A stretch of 11,200 nt of DNA, taken from assembly GCA_946885925.1 (NCBI GenBank), contig CAMPHP010000042.1:1-11200 (forward strand). Reading direction: 5' to 3'. The notes under the pieces were generated by a model that was given only the letters and a program-made list of their open reading frames with translations, was not told the origin of the DNA and searched no databases. Below, piece by piece: positions 1-6,658 of this stretch (position 1 is the stretch's first letter; each line of letters starts with the position of its first letter). Source of the DNA: an uncultured Litorilinea sp. Lineage in GTDB: Bacteria; Chloroflexota; Anaerolineae; Caldilineales; Caldilineaceae. The translations under genes and the position numbers were made by a program.

Positions 1-53
1 TTGTGTGGCCGGAACGCAATCCTGAGACGTGGTTCCTTAAGGGTGGTTCTTAA
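1..53 (+). CDS. C-terminal end of a protein, probably the ABC substrate-binding protein (partial)
   Basis: One forward frame is open from the window edge to a TAA at 51-53 and reads VWPERNPETWFLKGGS. A Trp- and Pro-rich tail of this kind resembles the end of family 5 (peptide/solute) extracellular binding proteins, which is the gene normally found directly before a DppB-type permease. The other two forward frames close at 25 and 57 and read less like protein. Only 16 codons are visible, so the identity rests mainly on gene order and is an inference. The bases upstream of the window would settle it. Confidence 0.4.
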   Translation, partial: VWPERNPETWFLKGGS

Positions 54-104
54 GTGATTGTCCAGTTGAAGCGTGTGTAGTCCCGTTTTGGTAATCTAGA
101 AGGG

Positions 105-140
105 TGCGGTGCGGCTCTGAGCGATCAGGGCCGCATCGCA
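105..140 (+). promoter_or_regulatory. Intergenic hairpin with GCGA (GNRA-type) tetraloop
   Basis: Bases 105-120 (TGCGGTGCGGCTCTGA) pair with 125-140 to make an uninterrupted 16-bp RNA stem with two G-U wobbles, closed by the loop GCGA. No T-tract follows, so it does not look like a factor-independent terminator. It sits between the probable binding-protein end (53) and the permease start (157). In importer operons such as malE-malF, hairpins at this place act as 3' ends that stabilise the binding-protein message and lower expression of the permease genes; the same role is inferred here. Confidence 0.7.
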
Positions 141-156
141 TGAACAATATCTAATT

Positions 157-1128
157 ATGAGTCGCTATCTATTACGCCGAATTCTTCAATCTATACCTGT
201 ATTAATCGGTATTACGATCATCACGTTTACGTTTATGGAATTAGCTCCTGGTGATGCGGTGTCCGGCCTGCTCATGGGAGCCGAGGGGAGCGCTGGCGAT
301 ATTGACACAGAAGCGTTGCGCGCCAAGTATGGATTGGATCAGCCCGCCCCTGTGCGTTATGTGCGTTGGCTCGGCGAACTTCTCCAGGGAAACTTGGGTA
401 CGCGCATTCTCAGTGGTCAGCCGGTTGCCCAGGAGATCGGGTACCGGCTGCCAGCCACCCTGCAACTGATGTTTGTGGCAATCGTGCTTGCGGTTGTGAT
501 TGGCATGCCGCTGGGGATTTATTCTGCGCTACGCCAATACTCGCTGGCGGACTATACGCTAACCGGCTTTGTCTTTATGGGCATTTCCATTCCGGGTTTC
601 TTCGCTGCCATTGCCGCTGTTTATGTCTTTGCCGTGCAGCTAGGCTGGTTCCCCACGAGCGGTTATTCCACGCCTGGTCAAGTTTTCGGACCCGTTGGGC
701 GAGTGCTGGACATCCTTTACCATATGGCTTTGCCTGCGCTGGTGCTGGCAATTGAAAGTTGTGCGTCGATTATGCGCTATACGCGGGCGAGCATGTTGGA
801 TGTGATTCGCCAGGATTATATGACGACAGCGCGCAGCAAGGGCTTGCCTCCCTTCCTCGTGACAACGCGCCACGCGCTGCGTAATGCACTGCTGCCTGTG
901 ATCACCATTATTGGGCTGCGGTTGCCGAGCCTCTTTGGTGGGGCCATCGTGATTGAGACGATTTTTAACTGGCCTGGGATGGGTCGTCTCTACCTAGATG
1001 GTGTGACCACGCGCGATATTCCGCTGGTCATGAGCATGGTCTTGATTTCGGCACTGGTGATCGTCGTTAGCAATCTTATTACTGATCTGACTTATGCCAT
1101 CGCCGACCCGCGTGTGCGATATGAGTAG
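157..1128 (+). CDS. ABC importer permease, DppB/OppB type
   Basis: This is an inner-membrane subunit of a peptide/nickel/solute ABC importer of the DppB/OppB family (BPD_transp_1), and its 323 residues are the usual length. The start MSRYLLRRILQSIPVLIGI is the family's typical first membrane helix, followed by the characteristic LAPGD at about residues 29-33. Further helices lie near 101-125, 135-160, 188-205, 247-270 and 290-312. The EAA-like loop that contacts the ATPase spans roughly residues 220-250 (DYMTTARSKGL then LRNALLPV), and the C-terminus ADPRVRYE is also typical. The ATG at 157 has no recognisable Shine-Dalgarno sequence and lies 16 nt after the hairpin at 105-140. That fits weak translation or expression tied to the binding-protein message. 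The second permease follows 19 nt downstream. Substrate specificity cannot be read from a permease; peptides, sugars and other solutes all occur in this family. Confidence 0.95.
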   Translation: MSRYLLRRILQSIPVLIGITIITFTFMELAPGDAVSGLLMGAEGSAGDIDTEALRAKYGLDQPAPVRYVRWLGELLQGNLGTRILSGQPVAQEIGYRLPATLQLMFVAIVLAVVIGMPLGIYSALRQYSLADYTLTGFVFMGISIPGFFAAIAAVYVFAVQLGWFPTSGYSTPGQVFGPVGRVLDILYHMALPALVLAIESCASIMRYTRASMLDVIRQDYMTTARSKGLPPFLVTTRHALRNALLPVITIIGLRLPSLFGGAIVIETIFNWPGMGRLYLDGVTTRDIPLVMSMVLISALVIVVSNLITDLTYAIADPRVRYE

Positions 1129-1147
1129 GACGATTTGTAGGTGACAG

Positions 1148-2080
1148 ATGGCTGTACAAAATGAAGTTGAATCAACCAATATTGCAGGTGTGAAGCTGAA
1201 CCCATTGCAGGCGAAGCGCAGCGAGATTGAGTCACCGGGGAGGCGCGCGATACGTCGTTTCTTTCGCCACCGGATGGCCGTGATCGGGCTGATCTTTATG
1301 GTGGTGGTGAGCTTGGTTGCCTTCCCGCTGGCTCCGATTGTCGCTCCGATTCCGCCAGAGAGAACCGATCTGCGCGCAGTACGCCAACCGCCGAGTGCCG
1401 AGCATTTGCTTGGTACAGATTTAATTGGGCGTGATGTCCTGAGCCGCGTTGTCTATGGCGGGCGCGTTTCGATTGCCGTAGGACTTGTTGCTGTGGTGAT
1501 CTTTATGACGATCGGCACGGTGTTGGGTGGGATTGCTGGTTATTTTGGCGGACGAACAGATGCGATCATCATGCGCATCACCGATACGGTCATGGCTTTT
1601 CCGCTTATCGTCATCCTCATCAGCATTGTGGCGATTGTCGGGCCAGGGCTGCGTAACGTGATGTTCGCTATTGGTATTATCTCCTGGACAGGTGTGGCAC
1701 GTCTTGTGCGCAGCCAAGTTTTGGCGATCCGCCATGTTGATTTTGTGCTGGCTGCGAAGGCATCAGGAATACCCGAGGGCCGGATCCTGTCGCGCCATAT
1801 CTTTCCCAGCATCGTGGGGCCAATTACGGTAGCGGGTAGTTTTGGTATTGCTGGTGCGATTCTGACCGAGGCGAGCTTGAGTTTCTTGGGGTTGGGGGTG
1901 CAAGTGCCTACGCCTAGCTGGGGCAATATGCTCAACGAGGCACAATCGATTCAGATCATCGAGTCCTTTCCGTGGCTGTGGATTCCACCAGGGCTGATGA
2001 TCAGCCTATGTGTTCTTGCCATCAACTTTATTGGCGATGGATTGCGCGATGCGCTGGATCCACGCATGACTTTGGAATAG
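1148..2080 (+). CDS. ABC importer permease, DppC/OppC type
   Basis: This is the second membrane subunit of the importer, of the DppC/OppC family, and it forms a heterodimer with the preceding permease. An N-terminal cytoplasmic tail of about 42 residues precedes the first helix (43-66), as usual for OppC_N. The conserved HLLGTDLIGRDVLSRVVYG lies at about 86-104, and further helices at about 109-131, 150-165, 170-186, 222-245 and 275-297. The EAA-loop equivalent is LAAKASGIPEGRILSRHIFP (about 201-220). The SFLGLG motif at about 245-250 and the C-terminal DALDPRM are family hallmarks. AGGTGA at 1139-1144 is a Shine-Dalgarno match 3 nt before the ATG, which is rather close. The gene lies 19 nt after the first permease, clearly in the same operon. 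The ATPase genes that usually come next are absent; an oxidoreductase follows instead. Confidence 0.95.
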   Translation: MAVQNEVESTNIAGVKLNPLQAKRSEIESPGRRAIRRFFRHRMAVIGLIFMVVVSLVAFPLAPIVAPIPPERTDLRAVRQPPSAEHLLGTDLIGRDVLSRVVYGGRVSIAVGLVAVVIFMTIGTVLGGIAGYFGGRTDAIIMRITDTVMAFPLIVILISIVAIVGPGLRNVMFAIGIISWTGVARLVRSQVLAIRHVDFVLAAKASGIPEGRILSRHIFPSIVGPITVAGSFGIAGAILTEASLSFLGLGVQVPTPSWGNMLNEAQSIQIIESFPWLWIPPGLMISLCVLAINFIGDGLRDALDPRMTLE

Positions 2081-2207
2081 TGGAGGGAATAACAGAGGAA
2101 GCTATGAGCTTTTTCTGAGGTGTTTGCCGACTATTTCCCGCAGAAGCAGTACATCCTCATCCAATTGGCTAAATCCAAACGAGCTAGATCTAGATAAGGA
2201 CAACCGT
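2081..2207 (+). other. 127-nt intergenic leader with tiny frames before the first oxidoreductase
   Basis: AGAGGAA at 2094-2100 sits 3 nt before an ATG (2104) that encodes only MSFF before a TGA at 2116-2118. One base ahead, a second frame is open from 2108 to a TAA at 2195-2197; from GTG 2120 it would give 25 residues (starting VFADYFPQKQ and ending KRARSR). Its TAA overlaps the AAGGA (2196-2200) that serves the next gene. This may be a leader peptide, a frameshifted remnant or chance; an open run of about 30 codons is not statistically remarkable. No terminator is visible, so read-through from the permease genes is possible. Confidence 0.35.
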
Positions 2208-3314
2208 GTGACTGACGTTAAGAAGCTAAACCCCGTGACTGCCGCATTGTTGGGGGTGGAGCATCCCCACTCGCTGGGCCATCTACGCACGCTGCAACAA
2301 CTTCCCGAAGTTGAACGAATTTTACTCTGGGATACCAGCGCTGAAGCTTTGGCACGCGTGAGCAAAGAACTGCCTGATAAGGTGGTTGGCACGTACACCA
2401 ATTTAGATGAGATGTTGGCTCAGCGAGAACTCTATTTCGTGATTGCGGCGGTTCAAAATGACTTGGGACGGGATCTATTTACTCGCTGTATTGAGGCGGG
2501 TAAGCATGTGATGGCGGAAAAGCCGATTGGGCGCAACGCTGCCGAAACGATTCAGGTCGTTGAAGCAGCCAAGCGAGCGGGCGTGACATTGGGCGTTTGC
2601 TATCAGAACCGCGCCAATGCCGTGGTGCAAGAAGCGCGACGTGTGGTGGCGACAGGAGCCTTGGGGTCGCTGATGTCGGTAGAGATGCGCATGATTACGA
2701 CGAGCGTGCGCTTCCGCAATCCGCAAGGCTGGCTCTTTAGCAAAGAGAAGGCTGGCGGCGGCATGTTGTCGTGGCTGGGGTGCCATTACATTGACCTCTT
2801 GCGCTATATGACCCAAGATGAAATTGTCTCGGTACAAGCTGAGGTTGCCACGCGCAGCGGCGAAAATATTGACGTAGAGGATATCGCCGTCTTATCGCTG
2901 CGGCTCAAGTCGGGTGCAGTGGCGTCGATCCATGCCGGGTATGTTCTATCGCTTAGTGGGGGTGGCTATCATAACGCTGCTGGTTATGACACCTATGTCG
3001 GTATCAATGGCAATTTGGGACGCATTCATTGGGGCGCACCGGGTGCACCCTCAGAGATGAAGGTGGAGACTGCTCATCCTGACTGGGCTGGCGCACCGCA
3101 ATGGAATAGTCAATTTGTCCACGGCACTTCTCCAGCCTATGGTGGCAAGTCAGGTGAAGCGTTTATCCGCCGCTTTATTGAGAGTGCACAGTTTGGCACA
3201 ACGCCGTGGACGACGGGGGAAGATGCCTTGATTGTGGCCCGCGTTGTTGACGCTGCCTATGAGTCTAGCCGCACAGGGCAGCGCATTGATATTGAAGTGC
3301 CCGTGACAGCATAA
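2208..3314 (+). CDS. Gfo/Idh/MocA family NAD(P)-dependent oxidoreductase (first copy)
   Basis: This is a cytosolic dehydrogenase of the Gfo/Idh/MocA family, whose members oxidise or reduce hydroxyl groups of sugars, cyclitols and related polyols with NAD(P). I chose the GTG at 2208 because AAGGA at 2196-2200 lies 7 nt before it and the Rossmann strand begins soon after (TAALLGVEHPHSLGH, residues 11-25). An in-frame ATG at 2124 would only add a Ser-rich, family-untypical leader. The product is 368 residues, a normal length. The family EKP motif is at 104-106 (AEKPIG). The substrate-domain motif is GGGMLSWLGCHYIDLL (about 183-198), with the catalytic-type His193 and Asp196. The Asp often found four residues after the GGG is a Trp here. 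The nucleotide loop departs from the usual GxGxxG. The substrate is not identifiable. A second member lies 108 nt downstream and is only distantly similar, so this is not a recent duplication. Confidence 0.9.
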   Translation: MTDVKKLNPVTAALLGVEHPHSLGHLRTLQQLPEVERILLWDTSAEALARVSKELPDKVVGTYTNLDEMLAQRELYFVIAAVQNDLGRDLFTRCIEAGKHVMAEKPIGRNAAETIQVVEAAKRAGVTLGVCYQNRANAVVQEARRVVATGALGSLMSVEMRMITTSVRFRNPQGWLFSKEKAGGGMLSWLGCHYIDLLRYMTQDEIVSVQAEVATRSGENIDVEDIAVLSLRLKSGAVASIHAGYVLSLSGGGYHNAAGYDTYVGINGNLGRIHWGAPGAPSEMKVETAHPDWAGAPQWNSQFVHGTSPAYGGKSGEAFIRRFIESAQFGTTPWTTGEDALIVARVVDAAYESSRTGQRIDIEVPVTA

Positions 3315-3323
3315 CAGGCAGTC

Positions 3324-3349
3324 GTATCATCACATTGTATCATCACATT
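3324..3349 (+). repeat. Perfect 13-bp tandem duplication
   Basis: GTATCATCACATT occurs twice back to back (3324-3336 and 3337-3349), starting 10 nt after the stop codon of the first oxidoreductase. It could be a replication-slippage duplication or a double binding site. It is not a hairpin and has no coding role. Confidence 0.9.
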
Positions 3350-3422
3350 CACCCACTAGATTAGCTCGTGTATTCGCCTGGTCTATTAACCTAGGATATT
3401 AGCGTAGAGAGCAGCATAACTC

Positions 3423-4490
3423 ATGCAAACTTATAAGGCCGTTATTGTTGGCTTGACCAACATTGGAGCAAGCCGCCCTACTGACCCTTCCGGTACGCCT
3501 CTCTTTGGTGCAATGCCCCGTTCGCACGCAGCCGCCTATCATCGCCATCCGGCAACCGAGGTGACGGCAGTCTGTGATATTCGCCCGCAGGCTCTTGAGG
3601 ATTTTCGCACACGCTGGAGCGATGTATGGCCCGATGTGCGACTTTACACCGATTACCGCGAGATGCTGCGTAAAGAGCAACCCGACCTCGTGAGCGTTGT
3701 CACGCCCGACCATCTTCACGCCGATATCACGGTTGAGGCTGCCGAGGGTGGAGCAAAGGCAATTCTGTGTGAGAAGCCTATCGCTACCACATTGCAGGAT
3801 GCCGACCGGATGATTGCTGCTGCTGAGGCCAACGGCGTGCTGCTTTCGGTTGAACATACGCGGCGTTGGTCACCGATCTTTCAGAAGGCGCGCGAACTGG
3901 CGCGACAGGGAGAGTTGGGACAATTACGCAGCATTGTTTCCAATATAGTCAGCCCGCGCTCCATGCTCTTTCGCAATGGCACGCACATGCTCGATATGAT
4001 TGTCTTCTTTGCCGAATCCGATCCCATTTGGGTCTTTGCTGAATTGGAAGAAGGGTTCGACCATTTCACCGAATACAAGAGTGATGGAGGTCATGACCCA
4101 AAGACCGACCCGGCAGCCTCGGCTTATATCCGCTTTGCCAATGGTGTACGTGCGTATTACAACAGCATCAAAGTGCCAATGCCAGGGTCACAATTTGACC
4201 TAACCTTTGACAATGGGCGATTGGAAGTCTCCGACCGAGGTTTGACGCTCATTCGTGGCATTAACCATTACGAGTGGTCGTACGCCAATATTCCCGCAGG
4301 TGAGTATATGTTTACCCACCAGTTGGCCGCGGTCGCTGAACTGATCGACTCGTTGGAGAATGGAACGCCTCTGGTTTCCTCCGCTCGCGAGGCGCGCAAG
4401 ACATTGGAGATCATGTTGGCGATTCTCAAGTCACATCATCAGGGCAATGTGCGTGTGAATCTGCCCTTGGCCGTCTCCATGCCCGCCTAA
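3423..4490 (+). CDS. Gfo/Idh/MocA family NAD(P)-dependent oxidoreductase (second copy)
   Basis: This is a second dehydrogenase of the Gfo/Idh/MocA family (355 residues), probably acting on a related sugar- or cyclitol-like substrate in the same pathway. The N-terminal Rossmann strand is YKAVIVGLTNIG (4-15). An unusually long loop (about 16-33, rich in Pro, Gly and Ser) follows before the first helix resumes at SHAAAYHRHP. CEKPI is at 116-120, and the catalytic-type His188 and Asp191 lie in RNGTHMLDM (184-192). The usual GGG stretch before the His is missing, so this copy differs from the first both in the nucleotide loop and in the active-site approach. The C-terminus has the normal substrate/oligomerisation sheet. 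The ATG at 3423 has only a weak ribosome binding site (AGAGAG at 3406-3411, 11 nt away). The 108-nt gap upstream is longer than the other gaps in the cassette and could hold a promoter, though I cannot define one. Confidence 0.9.
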   Translation: MQTYKAVIVGLTNIGASRPTDPSGTPLFGAMPRSHAAAYHRHPATEVTAVCDIRPQALEDFRTRWSDVWPDVRLYTDYREMLRKEQPDLVSVVTPDHLHADITVEAAEGGAKAILCEKPIATTLQDADRMIAAAEANGVLLSVEHTRRWSPIFQKARELARQGELGQLRSIVSNIVSPRSMLFRNGTHMLDMIVFFAESDPIWVFAELEEGFDHFTEYKSDGGHDPKTDPAASAYIRFANGVRAYYNSIKVPMPGSQFDLTFDNGRLEVSDRGLTLIRGINHYEWSYANIPAGEYMFTHQLAAVAELIDSLENGTPLVSSAREARKTLEIMLAILKSHHQGNVRVNLPLAVSMPA

Positions 4491-4529
4491 CAACCACTCT
4501 CTAATGGCAGAATCTGGAAGGTAATGTTC

Positions 4530-5597
4530 GTGGAAGGCAAGCGCGCCGTATTACAGGCTGATGGCAGCGTGACAATTGAGGAGTTTGTGGTCCCGGAGCC
4601 AGGGCCGGATCAGGTCTTGGTACGGGTGAAGGTGACGCAAGTTTCGGCAGGGACAGAGGTGAATACGATCCGCCAGCGCCGGGGTGCGCCTCCTGGCAAT
4701 TTTCCCAACGCGGGACTAGGCTACACCGCGATCGGCAGCATCGCCGCGGTGGGCAAGGATGTGAAAGGATGGGAGATTGGGGAACGAGTGCTATGTGGGG
4801 CCAACCACACAAGCCACTGGTTGGTCACCCCAGGGTTGGCAGACGCGCGCGAATCCATCCCCCAACAATATATGTTGGAGCGCATTCCTGATGGCCTAGA
4901 GGACATACCAGCATCCTTCTGTATGCTGGGTGACGTTGCTCTGCATGGCATCCGTCGCGCACAGATCCAGATTGGTGAATCGGTGGCTGTGCATGGGCAA
5001 GGTGTGATCGGGCTGTTGGCGGTGCAACTGGCGCGGCTTTCGGGTGCGTATCCGGTGATCGGGCTGGATATGGTGCCTGCGCGGTTGGAATTGTCAATGG
5101 CGCTGGGTGCAAGCCATACAGTGAACGTTGCAGAAACGGATGCCGTGGCAGCGATCCGTGAGGCGACCCGTTCGCCCTGGCGCTATCGTGGCGCGTTGCC
5201 AGGATTGCCGCCTGATGCTGGAGCCGATGTGCAGATTCACGCTACCTCCTCTATCGGCAATTATCCCGCCATGCTTAAGGCCGCAGCCGACCGCGGCAGA
5301 ATCGTTCTGGTAGGGGCCACTGCTGGTTCTGTCAGCATTGACTCGCATGAGCTGCTGCGCCGCGAGATTAAGATCGTGGGGTCATACCAGACAGGTTTGG
5401 CAGAACCGCACCCCTATTGGCCTTGGTCGCGACCACGCAATCGCCAGGTGATTTGGGATTTGATTCAGCGGGGGGCGCTCCAGGTGGAATCACTGGTGAG
5501 CCATGTAGTGGACTACTCACAGGCCCCGGAACTCTATGAACAGATGGTGCAAGGGGGCGAAGGCTGGTTGGGCGTTATGTTCCGTTGGGACGATTAA
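4530..5597 (+). CDS. Medium-chain dehydrogenase/reductase lacking zinc ligands
   Basis: This is an NAD(P)-dependent oxidoreductase of the medium-chain (alcohol dehydrogenase-like) superfamily. The N-terminal GroES-like domain covers about residues 1-135, and the Rossmann domain has VHGQGVIG (G156, G158, G161) and ends its second strand in Asp180, which favours NAD(H). The position that carries the catalytic Cys in zinc alcohol dehydrogenases reads VSAGTEVN (38-45), with no Cys. The GHE motif is replaced by GLGYTAIG, and the four-Cys structural zinc loop is absent. The S-x-GTE signature resembles the BchC-like branch, commonly annotated 'zinc-binding alcohol dehydrogenase' by similarity only. 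I prefer GTG 4530 because GGAAGG (4516-4521) is 8 nt away; from the ATG at 4524 (two residues longer) the spacing would be only 2 nt. That ATG overlaps the stop (TAATG) of a tiny frame, MAESGR, at 4504-4524. The gene starts 39 nt after the second Gfo/Idh/MocA gene and probably belongs to the same transcript. Confidence 0.88.
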   Translation: MEGKRAVLQADGSVTIEEFVVPEPGPDQVLVRVKVTQVSAGTEVNTIRQRRGAPPGNFPNAGLGYTAIGSIAAVGKDVKGWEIGERVLCGANHTSHWLVTPGLADARESIPQQYMLERIPDGLEDIPASFCMLGDVALHGIRRAQIQIGESVAVHGQGVIGLLAVQLARLSGAYPVIGLDMVPARLELSMALGASHTVNVAETDAVAAIREATRSPWRYRGALPGLPPDAGADVQIHATSSIGNYPAMLKAAADRGRIVLVGATAGSVSIDSHELLRREIKIVGSYQTGLAEPHPYWPWSRPRNRQVIWDLIQRGALQVESLVSHVVDYSQAPELYEQMVQGGEGWLGVMFRWDD

Positions 5598-5686
5598 GCC
5601 ATCTCGTCTTTTGTTTCCTCTTTTCGAGCAGACGTTTGCTGATTCGCGATAAAGCTCTCACCAGTGGACTAGTAAGGAGCTGAACT

Positions 5687-6658
5687 ATGCCACATGATGC
5701 GCCACATGATGCCACGAAGCACCAGGTTTATATTAATGGTTCCTACTTTGCGCCAGATGAAGCTAAGATTTCAGTTTTCGACTCGGCGGTGATGTTGGGG
5801 GATACCGTTACCGAGTCGACGCGTACATTTCGCCATATACCCTTCAAGTTGGAAGAACATATCGACCGTCTTTATAAATCACTCAAGGTGACACGCATAG
5901 ATCCGGGTCTGACACCAACCGAACTCACGGAGGCGACGTTGGCTGTGTTGGAGAAGAATCTGGCGTATGTGCCTGTTGATGAAGATGTGTGGATTGTGCA
6001 CAATATCTCGCGCGGGCGGTCGGTGGCAGGGGCTGACCCGACCAAGCAGCGCTCGCAAGCCACGGTGATTATCTTTACACAGCCGATGATCCTCACGGAT
6101 TGGGCACGCTTCTACGAAGAGGGCTGCCATGCCGTGACGCCGATGAGCCGCGCCATACCCGCGCAGTCGCTGGATGCTCGCATTAAGAACCGCAGCCGTA
6201 TGGCCTATACATTGGCGGAGATGGAAGTAAAGCTAGTTGATTCACAAGCGCAGGGAATTTTGCTCGATGTGGATGGCAATGTGGCTGAAAACAAGGGAGG
6301 CAACTTCTTTATTGTCAGCGAGGGTGTTCTCAAGACGCCACCGGCACGCAATGCACTGGCAGGTGTATCGCGGGCGACGGTATTGGAACTAGCATCTGAG
6401 CTAAACATTCCGACGGAGGTCGTGGACTTTCAGCTTTATGATATTTATACAGCAGACGAGGCATTTTTCACGAGCACACCCTATTGCATTATGCCTGCCA
6501 CGCGCATCAACGGCTTGCCTGTAGGCGATGGGCAGGTAGGGGGAATCACCCGGCAGCTATTGGCTGCGTGGAGCGAACGGGTGGGGATGGACATTGTAGG
6601 ACAAGCAATGCGCCAGTTGGCGCAAACTGGGGAAATGAGCACGAATGGCCGATTTTGA
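5687..6658 (+). CDS. Class IV PLP-dependent aminotransferase (BCAT/D-amino-acid transaminase fold)
   Basis: This is a cytosolic fold-type IV PLP enzyme; relatives are branched-chain aminotransferase, D-amino-acid aminotransferase and aminodeoxychorismate lyase. The sequence VYINGSYFAPDEAKISVFDSAV (14-35) is the usual opening. EEHIDRLYKS (56-65) contains the conserved Arg61, which contacts the PLP phosphate in the family. Lys167 in DARIKNRSRM is the expected Schiff-base lysine. Glu201 in AENKGGNFFIV is the residue that binds the PLP ring nitrogen. GVSRATVLELA (226-236) and DEAFFTSTPYCIMP (257-270) are also typical. At 323 residues it is slightly longer than the usual 280-310, from a short N-terminal extension with a PHDA-PHDA repeat. 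AAGGAG at 5674-5679 lies 7 nt before the ATG, a strong start. The gap upstream (89 nt) is pyrimidine-rich with no clear terminator. Its end overlaps the next gene by 14 nt, which suggests that the two enzymes act together. Substrate class (D- or L-amino acid, or amino-sugar acid) is undetermined. Confidence 0.92.
   Translation: MPHDAPHDATKHQVYINGSYFAPDEAKISVFDSAVMLGDTVTESTRTFRHIPFKLEEHIDRLYKSLKVTRIDPGLTPTELTEATLAVLEKNLAYVPVDEDVWIVHNISRGRSVAGADPTKQRSQATVIIFTQPMILTDWARFYEEGCHAVTPMSRAIPAQSLDARIKNRSRMAYTLAEMEVKLVDSQAQGILLDVDGNVAENKGGNFFIVSEGVLKTPPARNALAGVSRATVLELASELNIPTEVVDFQLYDIYTADEAFFTSTPYCIMPATRINGLPVGDGQVGGITRQLLAAWSERVGMDIVGQAMRQLAQTGEMSTNGRF
5690..5713 (+). repeat. 12-bp tandem repeat encoding PHDA twice
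   Basis: CCACATGATGCG followed by CCACATGATGCC makes a nearly perfect 12-bp duplication in the first codons of the aminotransferase. It encodes Pro-His-Asp-Ala twice and lies ahead of the conserved fold, so it is probably a harmless slippage product. The repeat also contains out-of-frame ATGs. Confidence 0.85.

Noticed and set aside
66..97. Possible promoter TTGAAG ... TGGTAATCT before the first permease
   Set aside because: Spacing is 20 bp and the -10 matches the consensus at only three positions; the hairpin between the genes explains the layout better.
2124..2207. Longer form of the first oxidoreductase starting at ATG 2124
   Set aside because: The extra 28 residues are Ser/Asn-rich and unlike the family, with no ribosome binding site, whereas GTG 2208 has AAGGA at ideal spacing.
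5598..5686. Pyrimidine-rich stretch after the MDR gene as a terminator
   Set aside because: Only 4-5 bp of pairing (CTCG with CGAG) is possible and no T-tract follows a stem.
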